From the NCBI GenBank assembly GCA_900314935.1, contig OMXE01000007.1, positions 124,001-188,000 on the forward strand: 64,000 nt of DNA. The letters run 5' to 3'. Numbering within the stretch: the first letter of the stretch is position 1; the number at the start of each line of letters is the position of its first letter. Source of the stretch: an uncultured Prevotella sp. GTDB lineage: Bacteria > Bacteroidota > Bacteroidia > Bacteroidales > Bacteroidaceae. Of this stretch, positions 24,107-32,272 are shown one piece after another. Below the pieces are notes generated by a model. That model worked only from the letters and a program-made list of their open reading frames with translations. It ran no database searches and had not been told where the DNA came from. The position numbers and the translations under genes are program-made.

Positions 24107-25612
24107 ATGGCTTATACACGTATGACCGCTGCCGAAGCTGCAGCACTGATTAAAAATGGTGACCATATCGCCATGAGTGGCTTCACACCTGCTGGTGTTG
24201 CCAAAGCCACTACAAAGGAGTTAGCAAAAATCGCCGTTGCCGAACATGAGGCTGGAAGGGAATTCAAAGTAGCTATCTTTACCGGAGCCTCAACAGGACA
24301 GAGCACTGATGGCGACCTGGCCAATGCCCAGGCTATCCTTTATCGTGCTCCCTACACCACCAATCCTGATTTCCGCAAGCATGTCAACTTGGGTGAAATC
24401 CCCTATAACGACCTGCACCTGAGTCATATGGCACAGGAGCTTCGCTATGGCTTCTATGGAGATGTTGACTGGGCTATCCTTGAGGTGTGCGACATTGAAG
24501 AGGTGGGTAACGACTATCATGTCTTCCTGACCGCTGCAGGTGGTATCTCTCCTACTGCTGCCCGTCTGGCCAAGCATGTGATTCTGGAGCTGAACTCGTT
24601 CCACAATCCGAACGCAAAGCACATCCATGATGTGTATGAACCGCTCGATCCGCCTTACCGTAAGGCTATTCCCATTGAGCATGTAAGCGATCGTATTGGT
24701 GTACCATACGTTTCCATTCCCAAAGAGAAGGTGGTATGCGTGGTAGAGTGCAATATCCCCGATGAGGCTCGCGCCTTCAAGGATTCAGATCCTGTTACTG
24801 ATAAGATTGGTTATCTTACTGCTGAGTTCCTCGTGGAGGAGATGCACAAGGGTCGTATCCCCAAAGAGTTCCTGCCGCTGCAGAGTGGTGTAGGTTCTAC
24901 AGCCAATGCCATCCTCGGTGCACTTGGACAGGATAAGCATGTGCCCGATTTCAACATCTACACCGAAGTGCTGCAAGACAGCGTGGTGGCCATGATGCTT
25001 AGCGGTCGAGTAAAGGATGCTTCTGCTTGCTCTCTGACAGTAAGCAACGAGTGCCTGATGCAGGTATACGACAATATGGACTACTTCAAGAACCACCTCA
25101 CTCTGCGTCAGAGCGAGATTTCCAATAGTCCTGAGATTATTCGCCGATTAGGTGTTATTGCCATTAACACGGCCATCGAGGCCGACCTCTACGGTAATGT
25201 GAACTCCACCCATATCAGTGGAACGAAGATGATGAACGGTATTGGCGGTTCAGGCGACTTCATCCGCAACGCTTATCTGTCTATCTTCACTTGTCCGTCA
25301 GTGGCCAAGGGCGGTGTCATCTCTTCCATCGTTCCGTTCGTCTCTCATCAGGACAGCTCAGAGCACGATGTGAACATTATCGTAACCGAGCAGGGTGTGG
25401 CCGACCTTCGTGGCAAGGGTCCCATCCAGCGCGCAGAAACGATCATCGAGAATTGTGCTCATCCCGACTATAAGCAGCTGCTGTGGGACTACCTGAAGAT
25501 TGCGAAGATGGGACAGACTCGTCATAACCTGCCTGCCGCCTTCGCTATGCACGACACATTGGCTCGCAAGGGTGACATGAAGCTGACCGACTTTGCAGAG
25601 TATGTGAAGTAA
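24107..25612 (+). CDS. Acetyl-CoA hydrolase/transferase family, probable succinate:acetate CoA-transferase
   Basis: 501 residues of the class I CoA-transferase group. The N-terminal block MSGFTPAGVAKATTKEL, FTGASTGQSTDG and the central NIYTEVLQDSVVAMM (with the likely catalytic Glu) followed by SNECLMQ are typical of succinyl-CoA:acetate CoA-transferases; the C-terminal half has GTKMMNGIGGSGDF and VTEQGVADLRGKGP. In a Prevotella-type host the enzyme would convert acetyl-CoA plus succinate to succinyl-CoA plus acetate, or the reverse, connecting with the fumarate reductase operon at 43-46 kb. Monocistronic, ended by the hairpin at 25671-25743. Confidence 0.9.
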   Translation: MAYTRMTAAEAAALIKNGDHIAMSGFTPAGVAKATTKELAKIAVAEHEAGREFKVAIFTGASTGQSTDGDLANAQAILYRAPYTTNPDFRKHVNLGEIPYNDLHLSHMAQELRYGFYGDVDWAILEVCDIEEVGNDYHVFLTAAGGISPTAARLAKHVILELNSFHNPNAKHIHDVYEPLDPPYRKAIPIEHVSDRIGVPYVSIPKEKVVCVVECNIPDEARAFKDSDPVTDKIGYLTAEFLVEEMHKGRIPKEFLPLQSGVGSTANAILGALGQDKHVPDFNIYTEVLQDSVVAMMLSGRVKDASACSLTVSNECLMQVYDNMDYFKNHLTLRQSEISNSPEIIRRLGVIAINTAIEADLYGNVNSTHISGTKMMNGIGGSGDFIRNAYLSIFTCPSVAKGGVISSIVPFVSHQDSSEHDVNIIVTEQGVADLRGKGPIQRAETIIENCAHPDYKQLLWDYLKIAKMGQTRHNLPAAFAMHDTLARKGDMKLTDFAEYVK

Positions 25613-25639
25613 GTTAGCAGGACAAAACAAATAAGATGC

Positions 25640-25654
25640 CGCCACCAAGTGGCG
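25640..25654. repeat. Small hairpin after the CoA transferase gene
   Basis: CGCCAC (25640-25645), loop CAA, GTGGCG (25649-25654). It belongs to the small palindromes found behind several stop codons here. Confidence 0.4.
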
Positions 25655-25666
25655 TTCTTACTGAAT

Positions 25667-25750
25667 AATTCTCGAGAGAATTTGTGAGAAACTATGGCAC
25701 TTTCCATGAGAAAGTATGCCACTTTCTCCTGAATTCTCTCGAGGTTTTTT
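25667..25750 (+). terminator. Rho-independent terminator built from a 22-bp-period palindromic array
   Basis: Outer arms CTCGAGAGAATT (25671-25682) and AATTCTCTCGAG (25732-25743) are perfectly complementary and are followed by GTTTTTTTA, a classical terminator for the CoA transferase. The inside continues the stem (GAGAAACTATGGC against GCCACTTTCTC). The same DNA divides into 22-bp units starting at 25667, 25689 and 25711, the last two beginning AAACTATGGCACTTTC and AAAGTATGCCACTTTC. Confidence 0.75.
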
Positions 25751-25848
25751 TATCCCAGAATGTCCACTATCGGGCTTTTCCAGGAAGAAATGATTCACAG
25801 GATAACATTTTTATTACGGTTAACAAAATAACTATAGCAAGTTTTTTA

Positions 25849-25856
25849 TATCTTTG
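25849..25856 (+). promoter_or_regulatory. -7 box for the xylanase operon
   Basis: TATCTTTG 43 bp upstream of the xylanase ATG. No TTTG at the usual distance, so expression may depend on an activator, as is common for polysaccharide genes. The rest of the 287-bp gap holds the terminator described above and nothing else recognisable. Confidence 0.5.
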
Positions 25857-25899
25857 CAACGTCAAATGTACTTACTAACATTATCATTAAAACAACAAA

Positions 25900-28524
25900 A
25901 TGAAAATTTCTACCTTACTACACTCTCGAAAACAGAGAACTCTTTGTTACGTAACTATGTTGGCTTGCCTTTCCCCGATGAAAGTCAATGCCCAGTTGTC
26001 ATCTAACCCTGATAAGTTCCTTGGAAACATCACCACAAGGTACCAGATGGATGCTGGAGGCGGAGTAGATCCGTATTACAAGCTCTGGAACCAAGTAACC
26101 CCTGAGAACGAATCAAAATGGGGATCGGTTGAAGGAACAAGAGGTAGTTTCAACTGGGGATGCGACACTCCCTTTAACTATGCTAAGAAATATGGGTTCA
26201 CCTATAAGTTCCATGCTTTCGTCTGGGGAGCACAATACCCCAACTGGTTCACAAGCAGCTTGTCCATCAGCGAGCGCTATAAAGCCATTGTCACATGGTT
26301 TGATGCCGTGAAGAAAAAGTATCCTGAACTGCCCATGATTGATGTGGTGAACGAAGCTGTTGGTATGCACCAGCAGGGTAACCCCTTGATGAAGGAGTCG
26401 TTGGGCGGTGGAGGCAAAACCGGTTACGACTGGCTTATCAGGGCCTTTGAAATGGCTTATGAGCGCTATCCCGATGCTATCTTGATCTACAACGACTACA
26501 ACACCTTCCAGCATGACACCAATAGCTATCTGGAACTTGTCAGAACGCTGCGCGATTTCGGAGCCCCCATCGATGCCTATGGTAACCAGTCGCATGATGT
26601 GGATGATATCAGCGTGGAGAAACTGACAAGCTCGATGAAAACGCTGAATGACGGATTGAAGATGCCGATGTATATCACGGAGTTGGATATCAACGTCGCT
26701 GATGACAATAAACAAAAGAAACAATATGAAGATATCTTCCCTATTATGTGGGAAGCTGAGCAGTGTGCCGGTGTCACCATCTGGGGATATATCCATGGTG
26801 CTACATGGGTGAGCAACTCGGGTATCATCAAGAACGGTAAGGACCGTCCTGCCATGACTTGGTTGCGTGAGTATATGCAAAGTGATGCAGCCAAGAATGC
26901 CAAGAGTCCGTTCCCTGGAATGAAGAAAGAGGCTTCTGTTTATATCCGACCAGCAGATATGAATGTGGCTAAAGGCGACAAGCTGCCTATCAAGCTTCGT
27001 GCAAGCATGGCCACCAAGACCATCGAGAAGATCGACCTCTATGTGGGTGAAGAGCTGATTGCCACCTTGACAGAGGCTCCTTATCTGACAGAGTATGCTG
27101 TTCCCGCAGATGCTGAAGCAGGATGGAAGGATCTGAAGGCTGTCATTACAGCGACCGATGGCTCTACCTACGAGCGTTACTCACGCTTCAACGTACTCAA
27201 TTCAACCGAGCTGAGAGAGCCTTTCAATGGAACTCCGGTTGAACTGCCTGGTACTATTAATGTGACTGAATTCGATAAAGGTGCTCAGACTGTTTCTTAC
27301 AACAAAGCATCACGCACTGCCACATCATCCATGCAATCAGACGGCTGGATGGAATATACGGTTGACGTAAAGGAAGATGGTATCTATTCGTTCGATGCTG
27401 AGGTTGCCTCAACAAGCTCATCTGGTGTCTTCCACCTGGCAGAGTATTCTCTCGACGGACTGCAGTATCTTTCTGATTTCATTGCAGTACCCAAGACGGG
27501 TAGTACAACCGACTTCCAAGTGATGCATAATGTTATTCAGAAGCCGCTCACTGCTGGACGTCATCGCATCTGTCTGAATATCGACAAGGGTGGATTCTAT
27601 ATCAAGAGTCTGACCTTCAACAAAGAAGAGAAGGACGAGAGTATCAGTATTGGCTTTGGTGATTCACCTGTTGAGATTCTTGGAGGCGAGAAAGCCACCA
27701 TCACTGTGGATGCTTCTTCAAATACAAGCACCATCAATAACGTGAAGGTGTATATCAATAACCTGCTGGTTGCCACGCTGACAGAGGCTCCTTACACCGT
27801 TGAATATGAACCAACAGGAAATGGTAAAGTTACCGTTACAGCAATTGCAACAGATGCTGAAGGCCGATCTAATTCTGCATCCTATACAATGAAAGTGACT
27901 GCCAAGCGTGAGCCGTTCACAGCTGGTAAGCCCGCTACTCTTCCTGGAACTCTTCAGACTGAATATTATGATAAAGGTGGTGAAGGCGCAGCTTATCATG
28001 ATAACGATGCTCAGAACCAAGGTGATGCCAACTACCGAGCCAGCGAAGGCGTGGATATCGTAAACGGTAATGGCGGCAGGGCCCTCGGTTATACAAGTAC
28101 TGGCGAATGGGTGGAATACACCATCGATGTACAGGAAGCAGGAAACTATTCCTTCAAGGCCACCGTCTCTTCTGGTGTTAACAACTCAGGCTTCTCTATC
28201 AACCTGAATAAGAACGGTAAGATTACGAAGCTGGCTGACATCAGGGTTCCTCAGACTGGTAGTAACAGCTGGGATACCTACAGAGTAGTAGAGGGAACAC
28301 TTAGTCAGCCATTGGAGGCCGGCGAGCAGATTCTTCGTATCGTTATTACTGGTTCTAACTGTAATATCGACAAGATCCAGTTCACCAATACAGCCACTGG
28401 TATTATTGATATCAACAACGATGCTGCTTCACAGCAGGGCAGCTACGACCTCTTCGGACGTAAGGTGAACGACAGCTATAAGGGCATCATCATCCAGAAC
28501 GGTAAGAAAATCATCAATAAATAA
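25900..28524 (+). CDS. Secreted endo-1,4-beta-xylanase, GH10 with two CBM6-like modules and sorting sequence
   Basis: 874 residues. Signal peptide to about 31 (MLACLSPMKVNAQ). GH10 barrel about 33-340: TPENESKWGSVEG, acid/base Glu152 in DVVNEAVG, nucleophile Glu261 in YITELDINVA, and the substrate-site HAFVWGAQYPNWF. Then an Ig-like module (about 347-440), a CBM6-like module (about 445-575, WMEYTVDVKEDGIYSFDAEV), a second Ig-like module (about 580-670) and a second CBM6-like module (about 675-840, GEWVEYTIDVQEAGNYSF). The C-terminus SYDLFGRKVNDSYKGIIIQN fits a type IX-style sorting sequence. It should cleave xylan backbones at the cell surface or outside; it heads a three-gene operon. Confidence 0.94.
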   Translation: MKISTLLHSRKQRTLCYVTMLACLSPMKVNAQLSSNPDKFLGNITTRYQMDAGGGVDPYYKLWNQVTPENESKWGSVEGTRGSFNWGCDTPFNYAKKYGFTYKFHAFVWGAQYPNWFTSSLSISERYKAIVTWFDAVKKKYPELPMIDVVNEAVGMHQQGNPLMKESLGGGGKTGYDWLIRAFEMAYERYPDAILIYNDYNTFQHDTNSYLELVRTLRDFGAPIDAYGNQSHDVDDISVEKLTSSMKTLNDGLKMPMYITELDINVADDNKQKKQYEDIFPIMWEAEQCAGVTIWGYIHGATWVSNSGIIKNGKDRPAMTWLREYMQSDAAKNAKSPFPGMKKEASVYIRPADMNVAKGDKLPIKLRASMATKTIEKIDLYVGEELIATLTEAPYLTEYAVPADAEAGWKDLKAVITATDGSTYERYSRFNVLNSTELREPFNGTPVELPGTINVTEFDKGAQTVSYNKASRTATSSMQSDGWMEYTVDVKEDGIYSFDAEVASTSSSGVFHLAEYSLDGLQYLSDFIAVPKTGSTTDFQVMHNVIQKPLTAGRHRICLNIDKGGFYIKSLTFNKEEKDESISIGFGDSPVEILGGEKATITVDASSNTSTINNVKVYINNLLVATLTEAPYTVEYEPTGNGKVTVTAIATDAEGRSNSASYTMKVTAKREPFTAGKPATLPGTLQTEYYDKGGEGAAYHDNDAQNQGDANYRASEGVDIVNGNGGRALGYTSTGEWVEYTIDVQEAGNYSFKATVSSGVNNSGFSINLNKNGKITKLADIRVPQTGSNSWDTYRVVEGTLSQPLEAGEQILRIVITGSNCNIDKIQFTNTATGIIDINNDAASQQGSYDLFGRKVNDSYKGIIIQNGKKIINK

Positions 28525-29037
28525 ATGAAAAAGACTATAACATTGATCGCTGTGCTGCTGGCATTCGTACTGAATGTCAGCGCACAGAATCAGGTGGGTG
28601 CAGACGCTCCTCAACTGGAGTTTGTCATGCAACTGAAAGTAACTTTGGGAGAAACCTACTCCTGCGGTGAGACACAACACGGCCGTCGTACCGTAATCCC
28701 CATTACAGGCGGCACCTTTGAGGGTCCTAACATCAAAGGAACCATCCTGAATGGTGGAGCCGACTATCAGTTGGCAAATGGAGGACGTACGGAGATTGAG
28801 GCTATCTACAGCATCAAGACCGATGATGGCATCTATATCCATATCCGTAACAGAGGTATCATCGCCTCTGGTCAAGCAGAAGAAGGCAGACCGTCTTTCT
28901 ATTTCAGATGCGCTCCTCAGTTTGAGGCACCCTCAGATAGTAAGTATGCGTGGCTGAACAACTCTCTCTTCCTTTGCGCTCCCTCTTTCTCACAGGGCTT
29001 CCAAGGTATCGTACTGAATGTCTGGAGAGTAAAGTAA
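28525..29037 (+). CDS. Secreted DUF3237 domain protein
   Basis: 170 residues: signal peptide (MKKTITLIAVLLAFVLNVSAQ) and a DUF3237 beta-barrel (LEFVMQLKVTLGE, GRRTVIPITGGTFEGPNIKGTILNGGADY, IEAIYSIKTDDGIYIHIRNRG). Its ATG follows the xylanase stop with no gap and its stop overlaps the next ATG by one base (TAATG), so the three genes are translated together. The family function is unknown; secretion and linkage to a xylanase suggest a helper role in plant polysaccharide use. Confidence 0.85.
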   Translation: MKKTITLIAVLLAFVLNVSAQNQVGADAPQLEFVMQLKVTLGETYSCGETQHGRRTVIPITGGTFEGPNIKGTILNGGADYQLANGGRTEIEAIYSIKTDDGIYIHIRNRGIIASGQAEEGRPSFYFRCAPQFEAPSDSKYAWLNNSLFLCAPSFSQGFQGIVLNVWRVK

Positions 29038-30026
29038 TGGAGAAAATACTGCGGGTTGGCATTATAGGAACAGGATGGATTGCCGAGAAGGCAGCCATCA
29101 CGTTAAACGGACTCACAGAGTGTGAATGCTATGCCGTTGCTTCACGTACATTGGAGAAGGCTGAGGCTTTTGCCAAGCAATGGAAGGTGAAGAAGGCGTA
29201 TGGTTCCTATAGCGAACTGATTGCGGATGAGGCTGTCGACCTTGTATATGTGGGCACGCCTCATTCGCACCACTTTGATGTGACCAAAGAGGCATTGCTG
29301 AATGATAAACCTTGTCTGGTGGAGAAGGCTTTCATGGCTAACTACCGACAGTCGGCAGAGATTATCCAACTGGCTCATGAACGGAAGGTGTTCCTGGCTG
29401 AGGCCATCTGGACACGTTATCAGCCAGTGGTTAAGATAGTGCGCGACCTGATCAGTAGCGGACGGATTGGAACACCACGGCTCGTTACAGCCACCTTAGG
29501 CTATTCCATGGGCGATAAGCCTCGTATCATGCGGGCCGACCTCTGTGGCGGTGCCTTGTTGGATTTAGGTGTTTATGCCCTGAATTTCGTACGCATGTTC
29601 TTCCCTGCAAAGATTATTCAGATAGAGAGTCAGTGCGTGAAGAGCAAAACAGGCATGGATCTCACGAATGCCATCAGTCTGGTACTCGAGGATGGCTTAC
29701 TTTGTAACCTGCAGTCGAGTGCTGCTTGTGTAGGCGATAACATCGGTGTGATAGCAGGTACCGACGGCAATCTGATTATCGACAATATCAATAATCCGCA
29801 GAAGATTACCGTGAACACCCATGATCGTGAGTTCGTAGAGGACATCCATGTGCCACAGCAGATCACAGGATATGAATATCAGTTCCTGGCTTGTAGGAAA
29901 GCACTGATTGAAGGACTCTTGGAACCTCGAGAGATGCCGCATGAGGAAACGCTCTATATCATGCAGCTGATGGATGATTTCCGGAAGAAATGGGGCGTAC
30001 ACTACCCCATGGACGATGAGTCCTGA
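29037..30026 (+). CDS. Gfo/Idh/MocA family NAD(P)-dependent oxidoreductase
   Basis: 329 residues. The Rossmann start is LRVGIIGTGWIAEKAAITL, followed by the family landmarks DLVYVGTPHSHHF, CLVEKAFMAN (the EKP-type motif with Lys) and GGALLDLGVYALNF (DxGxYxxN). Such enzymes oxidise or reduce sugars and polyols or act as trans-dihydrodiol dehydrogenases. No signal peptide, so it acts in the cytoplasm. The start ATG overlaps the preceding stop codon; an in-frame upstream extension inside the DUF3237 gene is rejected. Substrate unknown, perhaps a pentose or uronic acid derivative given the xylanase. Confidence 0.88.
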   Translation: MEKILRVGIIGTGWIAEKAAITLNGLTECECYAVASRTLEKAEAFAKQWKVKKAYGSYSELIADEAVDLVYVGTPHSHHFDVTKEALLNDKPCLVEKAFMANYRQSAEIIQLAHERKVFLAEAIWTRYQPVVKIVRDLISSGRIGTPRLVTATLGYSMGDKPRIMRADLCGGALLDLGVYALNFVRMFFPAKIIQIESQCVKSKTGMDLTNAISLVLEDGLLCNLQSSAACVGDNIGVIAGTDGNLIIDNINNPQKITVNTHDREFVEDIHVPQQITGYEYQFLACRKALIEGLLEPREMPHEETLYIMQLMDDFRKKWGVHYPMDDES

Positions 30027-30035
30027 TACCTCTCA

Positions 30036-31034
30036 TCATTCAGGATGTACGAACTGAATCAGCGTTCCATCCTGCCCTACCTTTAGATTCACCTTACAAC
30101 CTTCCACCATCGGATAGTTCTTGCCGCTATGATGCCCTACTGGGAAATCATAGCAGACAGGGATATGGTAGTGCTGTAAGTACTCGTGAAGCATCTCGTA
30201 CATATCAGCAAAACCGTTCTCGGGAGATTTGTATTTGGAGAAATGTCCTACAATGATGCCATTGAGTTTAGAAAGTACACCGCGGATCTCTAACTGATGT
30301 AGCATCCTGTCAACCTTTGTCATCGACTCATCGGTGTCTTCGATGAAGAGTATCAGACCCTCATCCGCCCGATTCAGGAAATCATATTCCGAACCAGCCA
30401 AACCGCAGAAGACAGAGAAGTTACCCCCAACGAGTATTCCTGTGGCCTCACCTTGTTGATTCAAGGGATGCGCAGGTGCCTGATAAGTAGGAAGCTCACC
30501 TTGTAACAGCTTACGAAGAATCATATTCACCGAGTCGCGCTCCCCTCGCATGGCGATGCCGTCACACATCGAACAATGGATACTCATCACGCCCGCTGCA
30601 ACCTCAGCACTATGTAAAGCCGTTACATCACTGAACCCCATGATCCACTTTGGATGATTACGGAACTCCTTTAAGGGAATGCGCTGTAGCACTTGTACAG
30701 CACCATCGCCACCACGACTGCAGATGATGGCTTTGATGGAAGGATTCCTCAAGGCCCAGAGCAAATCTGCCGTCCGTTCATCTGCCGTTCCAGCAAAGCC
30801 ATGATAACTACTTAGAGCATGTGCTCCCACCACAGGTACATAACCCCATGAGCGAAGCGTGGCGCAACCTTTTGCCACCGTAGCAGAATCAGGAACACTC
30901 GATGGAGAGATTACAGCAATGGTATCACCAGTCTTCAATGGCGTTGGCATCACCGATCTTTGTTGAGCCTCAACACATAGAGAGGCCGTCGTCAGCAATG
31001 CCGAAAAGAGAAGTCTGGTTACCTGTTTCCTCAT
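30036..31034 (-). CDS. S66-family LD-carboxypeptidase (LdcA/MccF-like), exported
   Basis: 332 residues with a signal peptide (LLFSALLTTASLCVEAQQ). Serine peptidase family S66 features: IAVISPSSVP at the start of the domain, IICSRGGDGAVQVL, the nucleophile Ser in IMGFSDVTALH (about 150), the Glu in GLILFIEDTDES and the His region GHHSGKNYPM. LdcA removes the terminal D-Ala from murein tetrapeptides; MccF relatives cleave microcin C-like conjugates. The periplasmic location suggests peptidoglycan turnover. It overlaps the upstream SH3 gene by 4 bp (ATGA). Confidence 0.85.
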   Translation of the reverse strand: MRKQVTRLLFSALLTTASLCVEAQQRSVMPTPLKTGDTIAVISPSSVPDSATVAKGCATLRSWGYVPVVGAHALSSYHGFAGTADERTADLLWALRNPSIKAIICSRGGDGAVQVLQRIPLKEFRNHPKWIMGFSDVTALHSAEVAAGVMSIHCSMCDGIAMRGERDSVNMILRKLLQGELPTYQAPAHPLNQQGEATGILVGGNFSVFCGLAGSEYDFLNRADEGLILFIEDTDESMTKVDRMLHQLEIRGVLSKLNGIIVGHFSKYKSPENGFADMYEMLHEYLQHYHIPVCYDFPVGHHSGKNYPMVEGCKVNLKVGQDGTLIQFVHPE

Positions 31035-32254
31035 TTCTTCTCGATCCTCACATCATTCTTCTTGATGAACAGATAGTCATGTCCTGTCCTCAGTTCATAG
31101 TAGTCACCATGTTCATCGTATTGGTCGGCTATGACAGTTCCTTTAGGAACAGTAGTGAACACTGGATAATCGCCTTCACCCACATAGTTCTCCCCATAGA
31201 TAGGCATATTGTCACGGTTGGCAATCAAGACCGTCTTTCCACTGCCGTCATACCAGTTCTGGGATCCCAGGTATTTGTTATATACCCAGCCCGTAACACG
31301 TTCCACACTGATCTTACTCCATGTGCTTCCCTTCTCCAGTAACACGCCAGATCCAAGACCATGCATCTGACCATATAGCTTTGTCAAGACCTTCGACTTG
31401 GTGGAAGCCCCTGCCCTGACATTCAGGAAGCCGTCATCAGATGTAGCATAGACCACTGTGAACACCTTTGGTTTCTGCACGCCACTGCTTTTCGTAGCAG
31501 TCTGTCCTCTGCTGATATTATAAGTATAGAGATGGTTATTGTAATCAACAACATAGAGCATCTCCCTACCATTCACCTCCTGCAGTTCCATATACTCCAC
31601 CTTATACACCATGGGAAGCTTACTATATACCTTACCCGTCAGCTTGTCGAGCATGAACAGGAACTTCTTCTCAGAGGTAAAGCCATACGAGCAGAACACA
31701 TACTTATCGTTGAGGATGAAGATATCATTGCTCACCAGATAATCTGTTTCCCAGACAATACGCTTGTCGGGTACACTATAGCAATAAAGCTTACTGCCTT
31801 TACCGTTAATCAGCTCAGCATAACTCGGACAAGCCATATTGAACAGCAGATTGTGGTTATCGGCATCCCATCGCACATCCTGCACCTCACAATAGCGGTT
31901 ATTGGCAATATCACACAGGTTCAGCACATGTATCGGCTTCAGGTCGTTATTATAGATCACCACCACGAAGTTATAGTTATCGTCACTTGTCGGTAGTCTG
32001 TAGAACCCCAGCCATCCCATATCTATCGGTTCCGAGATATACAACTCCAGTCCTTCGGTCTCAGGCACCCGAGGCAGATCGGTGCGCTGCACATCCTTAC
32101 GAAGTCGAAACATGTTACCATTAGGCTTATTCTTGTTCGACACGCTTTCCGTCTTCCATACTTTACCGTAACGACCAACGAGAACCAGTTTCTGTGCCAT
32201 GGCAGTGCTTAGCATCACCATCATTGCCAACAGGCAGTACATACGTTTTTTCAT
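31031..32254 (-). CDS. Secreted protein with bacterial SH3 domain
   Basis: 407 residues: signal peptide (MYCLLAMMVMLSTAMAQ), then a roughly 230-residue region with repeating beta-strand character (YRLPTSDDNYNFVVVIYNNDL, KLYCYSVPDKRIVWETDYLV, MLYVVDYNNHLYTYNIS) that looks like a small propeller, and a bacterial SH3 domain at about 265-330 (VYATSDDGFLNVRAGASTK ... VTGWVYNKYLG) as found in cell-wall-binding proteins. Located between a dipeptidyl carboxypeptidase and an LD-carboxypeptidase gene, it may act in peptidoglycan recognition. Exact function unknown. Confidence 0.75.
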   Translation of the reverse strand: MKKRMYCLLAMMVMLSTAMAQKLVLVGRYGKVWKTESVSNKNKPNGNMFRLRKDVQRTDLPRVPETEGLELYISEPIDMGWLGFYRLPTSDDNYNFVVVIYNNDLKPIHVLNLCDIANNRYCEVQDVRWDADNHNLLFNMACPSYAELINGKGSKLYCYSVPDKRIVWETDYLVSNDIFILNDKYVFCSYGFTSEKKFLFMLDKLTGKVYSKLPMVYKVEYMELQEVNGREMLYVVDYNNHLYTYNISRGQTATKSSGVQKPKVFTVVYATSDDGFLNVRAGASTKSKVLTKLYGQMHGLGSGVLLEKGSTWSKISVERVTGWVYNKYLGSQNWYDGSGKTVLIANRDNMPIYGENYVGEGDYPVFTTVPKGTVIADQYDEHGDYYELRTGHDYLFIKKNDVRIEKK

Positions 32255-32272
32255 ACCTATTATAAATATATA

